A stretch of 6,041 bases of DNA, taken from the NCBI GenBank assembly GCA_964519595.1, contig CAZFJN010000063.1, positions 1-6,041 on the forward strand, in the 5' to 3' direction. Source of the stretch: JANRKF01 sp964519595. Its GTDB lineage: Bacteria > Pseudomonadota > Alphaproteobacteria > Rickettsiales > SXRF01. Position numbers and translations under genes: made by a program. Numbering within the stretch: position 1 is the first letter of the stretch; each line of letters begins with the position of its first letter. The notes beneath the pieces are model-generated. The model was not told the origin of the DNA, did not search any database, and saw only the letters and a program-made list of their open reading frames with translations. Shown here piece after piece: positions 1 through 5,271 of this stretch.

Positions 1-50
1 CGCAGAAAACGGTGTTTGTAGCAAGGCATAGTAGAATTAGCTAACAGTGC

Positions 51-1169
51 CTAATAGTTTCTTCTTTCAAAATCAATGCGCGGATCAATCATCATGTAAG
101 TTATGTCGCCGAGCAGGTTAAGCAGTAATCCTATTATTGTAAATATATATAAACTGCCAAAAATTATAGGATAGTCGCGGTTAACCACTGCTTCATAACC
201 GAGCAGGCCAAGGCCGTTTAGTGAGAAAATAATTTCTATCAGCAAGGCGCTGGTAAAAAATATCCGCAGTAGCGCGCCGGGAAATCCGGCAATCACAATC
301 AGCATTGCATTACGAAATACATGACCATAGAGAATTTCATTTTCGGATAATCCTTTAGCGCGCGCGGTTAGCACATATTGTTTGGAAATTTCATCAAGAA
401 AGCAGTTTTTAGTCATCATGGTAAGAGAGGCAAAGCCGCTTATTGACATTGCCAGAACCGGCAAGGTTATATGCCAGAAATAATCAGCTATTTTTCCGTA
501 TAGTGATAAGTCCTGCCAGCTATCTGAATGCAGTCCGCGCAGTGGAAACCATTGCAGATAGCTGCCGCCGGCAAACAGCACCACCAGCAGAATTGCGAAT
601 AAAAAGCCCGGAATCGCATAGCCAATTATAATAATCCAGCTGCTTGTCACATCAAAAGAGCTGCCATCGCGCACGGCTTTTTTAATTCCCAGAGGAATTG
701 AAATCAGATATGTTATTAATGTTGTCCATAAGCCAAGCGAAATAGTAACCGGCAAAGTGTCCATAATAAGCGTTACCACGCGCTCGTTGCGGTAAAAACT
801 TTCGCCGAAATCAAAGCGCAGATAATTGCCGATCATCATAAAAAACCGTTCCAGCGGCGGCTTGTCAAAACCATACATTTTTTCAATATCTCTGATTATT
901 TCCGGATCAAGACCGCGTCCGCCGCGATAGATTGAATCAGAAGCACGCGACATATTCAGCGTATTAGCTGTTTCCTTAGCGGCCATATCAGAATTAACGC
1001 CGCTTATTCTTGAAGTTGCATCGTGATTGCTGGTTATGTCAGTAAGCTGCGCGATCATTTTCTCTACCGGACCGCCAGGAGCGGCTTGCACAATGGCAAA
1101 ATTCAACACCATAATTCCAAATAAAGTTGGAATCATAAATAAAATACGGCGAATTATATATGAGAGCAT
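51..1169 (-). CDS. yejB: YejB-type oligopeptide/microcin C ABC transporter permease
   Basis: This is an inner-membrane permease subunit of a peptide ABC importer of the YejABEF type, which in enterobacteria takes up microcin C and other peptides. The 372-residue length is close to E. coli YejB. The N-terminus (IIRRILFMIPTLFGIM, then VQAAPGGPVE at 27-36) is diagnostic of the subfamily. Six hydrophobic segments are visible, at about 5-27, 139-162, 176-201, 232-255, 286-312 and 336-360. A long soluble loop (about 40-135) follows the first, as usual in YejB. The EAA-type loop that contacts the ATPase is at about 265-288 (YVLTARAKGL, then YGHVFRNA). The start matches the family N-terminus, but no Shine-Dalgarno sequence precedes it; a heptamer repeat array ends 9 nt upstream. 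The gene follows yejA by 68 nt, and yejE/yejF would be expected beyond the left edge. Family assignment is strong; the transported peptide is inferred. Confidence 0.95.
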   Translation of the reverse strand: MLSYIIRRILFMIPTLFGIMVLNFAIVQAAPGGPVEKMIAQLTDITSNHDATSRISGVNSDMAAKETANTLNMSRASDSIYRGGRGLDPEIIRDIEKMYGFDKPPLERFFMMIGNYLRFDFGESFYRNERVVTLIMDTLPVTISLGLWTTLITYLISIPLGIKKAVRDGSSFDVTSSWIIIIGYAIPGFLFAILLVVLFAGGSYLQWFPLRGLHSDSWQDLSLYGKIADYFWHITLPVLAMSISGFASLTMMTKNCFLDEISKQYVLTARAKGLSENEILYGHVFRNAMLIVIAGFPGALLRIFFTSALLIEIIFSLNGLGLLGYEAVVNRDYPIIFGSLYIFTIIGLLLNLLGDITYMMIDPRIDFERRNY

Positions 1170-1178
1170 AATTGGTTT

Positions 1179-1226
1179 GTAATTCGTAGTTGTAATTCGT
1201 AATTCGTAGTTCGTAGTTCGTAGTTA
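1179..1226. repeat. Heptamer tandem repeat array, unit GTARTTC
   Basis: Seven tandem units lie in the yejA-yejB gap. Read on the plus strand they are GTAATTC, GTAGTT (one base short), GTAATTC, GTAATTC, GTAGTTC, GTAGTTC and GTAGTTA. Only the fourth base alternates between A and G, apart from the 6-nt unit and the last base. The array takes up most of the 68-nt gap and ends 9 nt before the yejB start codon, so it occupies the 5' leader on the coding strand. Heptamer tandem repeats (STRR type) are known from cyanobacteria and occur sporadically elsewhere. They vary in copy number through replication slippage. No function can be read from the sequence. Confidence 0.93.
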
Positions 1227-1237
1227 GCGAGTTTCAT

Positions 1238-2971
1238 CTACTTGGTTTTTTCAGAAATCCACCATGTTTCAAAGCCCAGGCTGTATTTTGGCGGTTGTTT
1301 TGGCATGGCGAATTTATTCCAGTAAGCTATGCGGTAAGATGCTGATTGCCAGTTCGGAATGACGTAATGTTCGGCAAGCAGAGTGCGATCAAGCGCTTGT
1401 CCAGCTGAAACAAGTTCTTCTTTGTTTTTTGCATTAATCAGCTTTTCAAGGATTTTATCTATTTGTGGATTTTTGCTGCCGGCTAAATTATTGCCGCCTT
1501 TAACATCAGCCTGACTGGAATGCCAGAAGGCCATTTGCTCATTGCCCGGATAAAATAAACCACGATTTATCCAGATTGAAATTATATCAAAATCCTTATC
1601 ATCAATGCGTTTCTGATATTGCGAACTATCAACCATGCGAATTGAGCTGGCAATGCCAATTCGTTCGAGATTTTTACGCAGCGGTCCAATTACGCGCTCC
1701 ATAGTTGGCTGTTGTAACAGAAATTCTATGCTAAGCAGCTTGCCTTGCGCGTTGGCGCGTTTGCCGTCTTTAACCATCCAGCCAGCATCGTTGAGCAGTT
1801 CCTGAGCTTTAAGCAAATTTGCGCGCGGATTGCCGGAACCATCAGTAACCGGCGGAGAAATTGCATCAGGAGCGGCGAATTCAGTATTGCCGAAGAAGCT
1901 GCTATTGCGCTTATAAGCATTATAGAAAATGGTTTTATTCAGCCATTCGAAATCCATTGCCAGCGCAATTGCTTCGCGGACTCTTTTGTCGGCAAGATTT
2001 TCGCGGCGCGTATTAAATAAAAAAGCCTGCATTCCCTGCGGCGTTTTATCAGCAACTTCGCGCTTTATTATTTTCCCGCTGGCAATTGCCGGATGATCAT
2101 AAGCCTTTGCCCAATTACGCGCGACATATTCGCGCCGGAAATCATAAGCGCCGGATTTAAAAGCCTCCAAAGCTACGTTTTCATCGCGATACATATCATA
2201 ATTTATGCTATCGAAATTATTGATTCCGCGCGTTGCCGGAATTTTTTCCATCCAGTGATTCTTGATTCTCCGGTAAGTTATCGAGCGTCCGGCATCAAGC
2301 TTTTCAACCATATATGGTCCGCTGCCAAGCGGCGCTTCGAGAGTGGTTTTATCAAATTCAACTTTTGTGTAATATGCTTTGGAAATAATTGGCAATGAGG
2401 CGGCAATCAGCGCCGCTTCACGAACATTTTTATCAATGGTAAAGCGAACCTGCTGCGCGGAGATTTTTTCAGCGGCAATTACTGGCGTAAATAAAATACG
2501 GTAAGTCGGATCACCTTTTTCTTTCAGAGTCTGATAAGAAAAAACCACATCATCAGCGTTGATTACGCTTCCGTCATGAAACACCGCCTCTTTTCTCAAG
2601 GTAAAAACGATACTGCTTTTATCCGCAGAGATTTCCGCGCTTTCGGCGATTAAACCATACATGCTCTGCGCTTCATCCTGCGATTGCGTCATCAACGCGG
2701 CGAAGAGGCTGGAAATTCCAGGCGCTTTCACACCTTTTAAAATGAAAGGATTTAAACTGTCGAATGAGCCAGTATCAGCAAGCTTTACCTCGCCGCCTTT
2801 TGGCGCATCCGGATTGACATATGCAAAATGCGTGAAATTTTCCGGATATTTGCAAGGATCATAAAGAGAAAGACAATGAGTTTTTGCGGCATATGCCAAA
2901 GCCGGCAACAGACAATAGGAAACAGCGCAGCAAACAATGGCAAGCAGATTTTTCAGAGGTGATCTCCTCAT
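1238..2971 (-). CDS. yejA: YejA-type periplasmic peptide-binding protein (SBP family 5)
   Basis: This is the extracytoplasmic substrate-binding protein of the Yej peptide importer; it captures oligopeptides in the periplasm and delivers them to YejB/YejE. Its 577 residues match the usual size of about 600. A Sec signal peptide is clear: basic start MRRSPLK, hydrophobic stretch 8-25, and AYA at 26-28 giving cleavage before A29. The mature start has the YejA signature (SLYDPCKYPENFTHF, YVNPDAPKGG at 51-60, SFDSLNPFILKG at 69-80), and the family 5 motif FHDGSVINADDVVFSY lies at 131-146. C33 and C40 sit where I recall relatives usually having other residues. The ATG overlaps the upstream SPFH stop codon (ATGA), which implies translational coupling. 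An AGGAG lies just inside the gene (codons 2-3), so an internal CTG at codon 6 is a weak alternative start, but it would shorten the basic n-region. Confidence 0.95.
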   Translation of the reverse strand: MRRSPLKNLLAIVCCAVSYCLLPALAYAAKTHCLSLYDPCKYPENFTHFAYVNPDAPKGGEVKLADTGSFDSLNPFILKGVKAPGISSLFAALMTQSQDEAQSMYGLIAESAEISADKSSIVFTLRKEAVFHDGSVINADDVVFSYQTLKEKGDPTYRILFTPVIAAEKISAQQVRFTIDKNVREAALIAASLPIISKAYYTKVEFDKTTLEAPLGSGPYMVEKLDAGRSITYRRIKNHWMEKIPATRGINNFDSINYDMYRDENVALEAFKSGAYDFRREYVARNWAKAYDHPAIASGKIIKREVADKTPQGMQAFLFNTRRENLADKRVREAIALAMDFEWLNKTIFYNAYKRNSSFFGNTEFAAPDAISPPVTDGSGNPRANLLKAQELLNDAGWMVKDGKRANAQGKLLSIEFLLQQPTMERVIGPLRKNLERIGIASSIRMVDSSQYQKRIDDKDFDIISIWINRGLFYPGNEQMAFWHSSQADVKGGNNLAGSKNPQIDKILEKLINAKNKEELVSAGQALDRTLLAEHYVIPNWQSASYRIAYWNKFAMPKQPPKYSLGFETWWISEKTK

Positions 2972-3927
2972 TGTTTATTGTCCCACGGCCCTTTTCCTGC
3001 TGTGGAATTTGCGCCAGTTCTGCTGCGAATAGAATCAAATACAGTAAGCGCCTGCGCTACCATGCTGCCAGCATCGCCGGCATTGGCAGGAATCAGCACA
3101 GTGGTTGATTGTTTAGCCAGCTCCTTAAAGGCGCTGACATATTGCTCGGCGATTTTAAGCGATACCGCTTCCGAACCGCCGGATTTCATAATTGACTGCG
3201 ATACGGCGTCAATTCCTTTAGCGGTTGCTTCCGCTACAGCGAGAATTGCTTCCGCCTCACCTTTGGCGCGGTTAACCTGATCAGTAAGCGCCGCTTCCGA
3301 TTGTAAAACCACTTCCTGTTTACGTCCTTCGGCAATATTAATCTGCGACTGACGTTTACCTTCAGATTCAAGAATCAGCGCGCGCTTCTGACGATCAGCA
3401 GCAACTTGCAATTCCATCGCTTTTAATACGGAAGAAGGCGGCGTGATGTTTTTTATCTCATAGCGCATACATTGAATGCCCCAGTTTCCGGCGGCGGCAT
3501 TAATAGCAGTTACGATATTGGCATTAAGCGTTTCGCGCTCTTCGAAAGTTTTATCCAGCGACAGCTTGCCTATTTCCGCGCGCATGGTGGTCTGCGCGAG
3601 CTGTGAAACTGCATATAGCGGATCAGAAACTCCGTAAGAGGCAGCAACCGGATCAGTAATTCGCATATACAGAATTCCATCAAGCACTAACGTCACGTTA
3701 TCACGCGTAATTCCCGCCTGCTCTGGCACGTCAATTGCCATTTCCTTAAGCGAATGCTTATAAGCAACTGACTGAATGAACGGAATGATTATATTAAGTC
3801 CGGCTTCCAGCTTTGAATCAAATTTTCCGAAACGTTGCACAATCCAAACCTGCTGTTGCGGCACAGTCTTAATTCCCATGAATATGACCATGAAAGCAAT
3901 GACGCCAAGAGCTATTAATATTTCCAT
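2968..3927 (-). CDS. Paraslipin/stomatin-like SPFH (Band 7) membrane protein
   Basis: This membrane-anchored SPFH protein belongs to the paraslipin (mitochondrial SLP-2-like) branch. Such proteins form large oligomers that organise membrane microdomains and can scaffold proteases or respiratory complexes. The 319 residues hold an N-terminal membrane segment (1-18), then the SPFH domain (about 20-175) with the paraslipin signatures VPQQQVWIVQRFGKF (22-36), GLNIIIPFI, VAYKHSLKE (54-62), SQLAQTTMRAEIGKLSLDKT (108-127) and MRYEIKNITPP (154-164). An Ala/Glu-rich coiled coil follows (about 175-245, with RQKRALILESEGKRQ and EAEAILAVAEATAKG), and then the conserved tail segment TVLIPANAGD (276-285). 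The start is supported by AGGA 6 nt upstream. The NfeD gene just upstream is the usual functional partner. The stop overlaps the yejA start. It resembles SLP-2-type proteins more than E. coli QmcA, so no symbol is given. Confidence 0.93.
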   Translation of the reverse strand: MEILIALGVIAFMVIFMGIKTVPQQQVWIVQRFGKFDSKLEAGLNIIIPFIQSVAYKHSLKEMAIDVPEQAGITRDNVTLVLDGILYMRITDPVAASYGVSDPLYAVSQLAQTTMRAEIGKLSLDKTFEERETLNANIVTAINAAAGNWGIQCMRYEIKNITPPSSVLKAMELQVAADRQKRALILESEGKRQSQINIAEGRKQEVVLQSEAALTDQVNRAKGEAEAILAVAEATAKGIDAVSQSIMKSGGSEAVSLKIAEQYVSAFKELAKQSTTVLIPANAGDAGSMVAQALTVFDSIRSRTGANSTAGKGPWDNKQ

Positions 3928-3933
3928 ATTTGT

Positions 3934-3937
3934 TCCT
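3934..3937 (-). promoter_or_regulatory. Shine-Dalgarno of the SPFH gene
   Basis: On the minus strand AAAAGGAA is centred here, with the AGGA core 6 nt from the ATG at 3927. It is the clearest ribosome-binding site in the window and supports that start. Confidence 0.7.
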
Positions 3938-3978
3938 TTTGTAGAATTTTTATTCTCAGATAGTAATGCTGTATATTT

Positions 3979-4461
3979 CTAAGAACGCACTAGCAAAGTA
4001 TTGCCAGTTACACCGACAATCACAACTTTTGCGCCGCCGGATATTTCCTCAACAGCAGAATCATCTGCAAGCTTCGCTTTCATTATTGTGCCTGACCAGC
4101 TTGCTTCTCCGATCTGGCCTTTTTTAAGGCCTGATTCAGAAATATAAGCCGCCTCGCCGATAATGTTATTATATACAGATTGCTCTGACGAATTACCGCG
4201 AAATTTCTGCAACGGTTTCCACAGCAGAATTGCCCACAATGCGCCGGAAGCAAGAAAGATAACTATCTGCATCAGCAAATCCAGCTCAGGAAAAATGCCA
4301 ATCGCACAGCCGACTGTAAGCGCCGCTAGTCCGGCAAATAAAAAACCAACGCCGCTTATGGCAAATATTTCCACCAGAAAACAAAATACGCCAAATATAA
4401 GCCAGATAATATAAGCGGACATTAGATTTACCACAAAATGCGATTCAACTAACCATGTCAA
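3979..4461 (-). CDS. NfeD-family membrane protein (short type, SPFH partner)
   Basis: This is a short NfeD-like protein of the kind encoded beside SPFH genes (E. coli YbbK beside QmcA). It lacks the ClpP-like protease domain of long NfeD proteins. The layout is typical: three hydrophobic segments (about 15-34, 38-57 and 62-82), then a soluble OB-fold domain (about 98-160) starting IIGEAAYI and ending GGAKVVIVGVTGNTLLV. The OB fold is thought to bind the SPFH oligomer. It lies 51 nt upstream of the SPFH gene and 18 nt after cycM. The start is uncertain. The coordinates given use a TTG with no Shine-Dalgarno. The ATG 5 nt further in (4456) is out of frame and stops at once. In-frame alternatives are GTG at 4434 and ATG at 4422; the latter gives 147 residues starting MSAYIIWLIF, close to the usual family length, and may be the true start. 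Confidence 0.88.
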   Translation of the reverse strand: MTWLVESHFVVNLMSAYIIWLIFGVFCFLVEIFAISGVGFLFAGLAALTVGCAIGIFPELDLLMQIVIFLASGALWAILLWKPLQKFRGNSSEQSVYNNIIGEAAYISESGLKKGQIGEASWSGTIMKAKLADDSAVEEISGGAKVVIVGVTGNTLLVRS

Positions 4462-4479
4462 TTAACTATATAAAACATA

Positions 4480-5043
4480 TCATTTAAGCGTTTTCAAATA
4501 AGCGATAAGATTAGCTCTTTCCTGCGGATCTTTCATTCCGGCGAATGACATTTTATTGCCAGGAGCAAGTTTTTTCGGATTAGCCAGAAATTCAGACAAG
4601 GTCTGTTCGTCCCACTTCATGCCAGCGGCTTGCAGTTTTTTAATTGCTTCTGAATAGCTGTAATCAGCGCGATGGCCGCAGGCGCTTCCGAATAATCCCC
4701 ACTGATTAGGGCCAACGCCGTTTTTGCCGCCTTGATCAAAGCTGTGACAAGCTGTGCATTTTTTTAATAAATTCTGACCAGCAGCAAGATCAGCCTTGGC
4801 CATGTACGGCATAATGTCAACCGGGGCTTGTTCAGCAGCAGAAGCCGTAGAGCCGCCGCCGTTATCAGCAGTTTCAGCGCCTTCTATGACATAGCCGCGT
4901 TTTGCCTCGTGATGCTCGCCGCTATGTTTATTGATACTGCCAGTATATAAGCCGGAAGCAGCAAAACCGCTAACCATAGCGACAATAGCTGCCAGCAGCA
5001 AAGCGCCTATTATTTTATTAAGTTCAAAATTGCCAGGTTTCAT
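4480..5043 (-). CDS. cycM: Membrane-anchored class I cytochrome c (CycM/c552 type)
   Basis: This is a membrane-tethered c-type cytochrome that in alphaproteobacteria passes electrons from the bc1 complex to the aa3 oxidase; the haem domain faces the periplasm. The 187 residues are close to CycM (about 184). There is an uncleaved-looking N-terminal anchor (about 10-34), the CycM-like segment RGYVIEG (49-55), and a Gly/Ser/Ala-rich linker (about 56-75). The class I domain contains the haem site CTACH (C96, C99 covalent; H100 axial ligand), the GVGPNQWGLFG segment (109-119), the Met ligand loop PGNKMSFAG (M165), and the terminal helix RANLIAYLKTL. An extra Cys (C122) lies just after the GPNQWG segment. 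The start is supported by AGGT 7 nt upstream. It is the first gene of the minus-strand block and is divergent from kdsB. Function is by family; the partner oxidase is not in view. Confidence 0.92.
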   Translation of the reverse strand: MKPGNFELNKIIGALLLAAIVAMVSGFAASGLYTGSINKHSGEHHEAKRGYVIEGAETADNGGGSTASAAEQAPVDIMPYMAKADLAAGQNLLKKCTACHSFDQGGKNGVGPNQWGLFGSACGHRADYSYSEAIKKLQAAGMKWDEQTLSEFLANPKKLAPGNKMSFAGMKDPQERANLIAYLKTLK

Positions 5044-5050
5044 AATAATA

Positions 5051-5054
5051 ACCT
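5051..5054 (-). promoter_or_regulatory. Shine-Dalgarno of cycM
   Basis: The minus strand reads GTAGGTTATTATTATG, placing AGGT 7 nt before the ATG at 5043. It is short, but position and complementarity to the 16S tail are right, and it fits the anchor-bearing N-terminus. Confidence 0.5.
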
Positions 5055-5076
5055 ACTGAAATAAAGCTGCGGAAAT

Positions 5077-5136
5077 AATGGTGATAATTAAGTAGTGATA
5101 ATTAAATGTTGAATTAAATGGTGATAATTAAGTAGT
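5077..5136. repeat. 20-nt direct repeat containing GATAATTA units
   Basis: The 20-nt sequence AATGGTGATAATTAAGTAGT occurs at 5077-5096 and again, identical, at 5117-5136. Its inner part GTGATAATTAA recurs a third time at 5095-5105, 14 nt after the first copy, and a shorter variant TGAATTAAATG lies at 5110-5120. The block therefore reads as about four imperfect units of 11-15 nt. It lies in the cycM leader, between the cycM start and a candidate cycM promoter. It may be a binding-site cluster or a decayed tandem repeat. Confidence 0.8.
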
Positions 5137-5147
5137 TGGAATTATCT

Positions 5148-5176
5148 TATATAATAATTATCATCGTCACAATCAA
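5148..5176 (-). promoter_or_regulatory. Candidate sigma70-type promoter for cycM and downstream genes
   Basis: On the minus strand TTGATT (5176-5171) is followed after 17 nt by TATATA (5153-5148), each matching four of six consensus bases. This would start transcription about 100 nt before cycM and place the GATAATT repeats in the 5' leader. The whole stretch is AT-rich, so chance matches are easy. It is the best-placed candidate rather than a firm call. Confidence 0.3.
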
Positions 5177-5218
5177 TCAGGAAATATTTAAGTTTTTATG
5201 AATCATGCAAAATAATAT

Positions 5219-5269
5219 TTAAAACAAGAAAAATCATATTTAAAAAATATCATAGTTAAAACAAGAAAA
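5219..5269. repeat. 14-nt direct repeat flanking an AT palindrome upstream of kdsB
   Basis: TTAAAACAAGAAAA occurs at 5219-5232 and again at 5256-5269, the second copy ending 2 nt before the kdsB start. Between them is an inverted repeat, ATATTT (5236-5241) and AAATAT (5245-5250), with a 3-nt loop. The A-rich copy next to kdsB gives no good Shine-Dalgarno, only AAGAAAA. This could be a regulatory element in the kdsB leader or a small duplication. Confidence 0.6.
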
Positions 5270-5271
5270 CC

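Larger units (their letters stand above)
5044..5271. promoter_or_regulatory. Divergent cycM/kdsB control region
   Basis: This 228-nt gap is the only long non-coding stretch and must carry the start signals for kdsB and probably for the minus-strand block. It is strongly AT-rich. It holds the GATAATT cluster (plus strand at 5083, 5097 and 5123; minus strand at 5146 and 5162), a candidate minus-strand promoter, and the 14-nt repeat pair near kdsB. I could not fix a kdsB promoter: TAATAT at 5213-5218 is a possible -10, but nothing good lies 17 nt upstream of it. Confidence 0.6.

Noticed and set aside
1..29. Possible beginning of yejE on the minus strand (ATG at 29, reading MPCYKHRFLR to the edge)
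   Set aside because: Only nine or ten codons are visible, no Shine-Dalgarno precedes it, and the residues do not clearly match a YejE start. yejE is expected nearby, but this ATG cannot be supported.
443..631. Plus-strand open frame of 62 codons antisense to yejB
   Set aside because: It lies wholly inside a well-supported gene, shows no recognisable motif, and looks like a chance shadow frame.
1179..1226. CRISPR array
   Set aside because: Units are 7 nt and directly adjacent with no spacers. This is a simple tandem repeat.
1170..1237. Rho-independent terminator between yejA and yejB
   Set aside because: No GC-rich hairpin followed by a T run is present on the minus strand; the gap is almost entirely the heptamer array.
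1745..2398. Plus-strand open frames (1745-2020, 2093-2398) and a minus-strand frame (1726-1920) within yejA
   Set aside because: All overlap the yejA coding sequence, which has full family signatures through these stretches. No start signals or domains are visible in the alternatives.
2661..3280. Plus-strand open frames antisense to the yejA start and SPFH end (2661-2864, 2884-3108, 2978-3280)
   Set aside because: They are antisense to conserved coding regions, with compositions explained by the genes on the other strand and no ribosome-binding sites.
3776..4414. Plus-strand open frames antisense to the SPFH start and NfeD (3776-3982, 4163-4414)
   Set aside because: They are shadow frames of membrane-segment codons and show no recognisable protein features.
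5144..5162. Classical Fur box in the divergent region
   Set aside because: Compared with the 19-nt consensus, only about ten positions match, mostly the leading GATAAT. In such AT-rich DNA this is not convincing.
5044..5271. Small RNA, riboswitch or tRNA in the intergenic region
   Set aside because: The region is almost pure AT with only short AT inverted repeats. There is no cloverleaf, no conserved riboswitch core and no stable stem.
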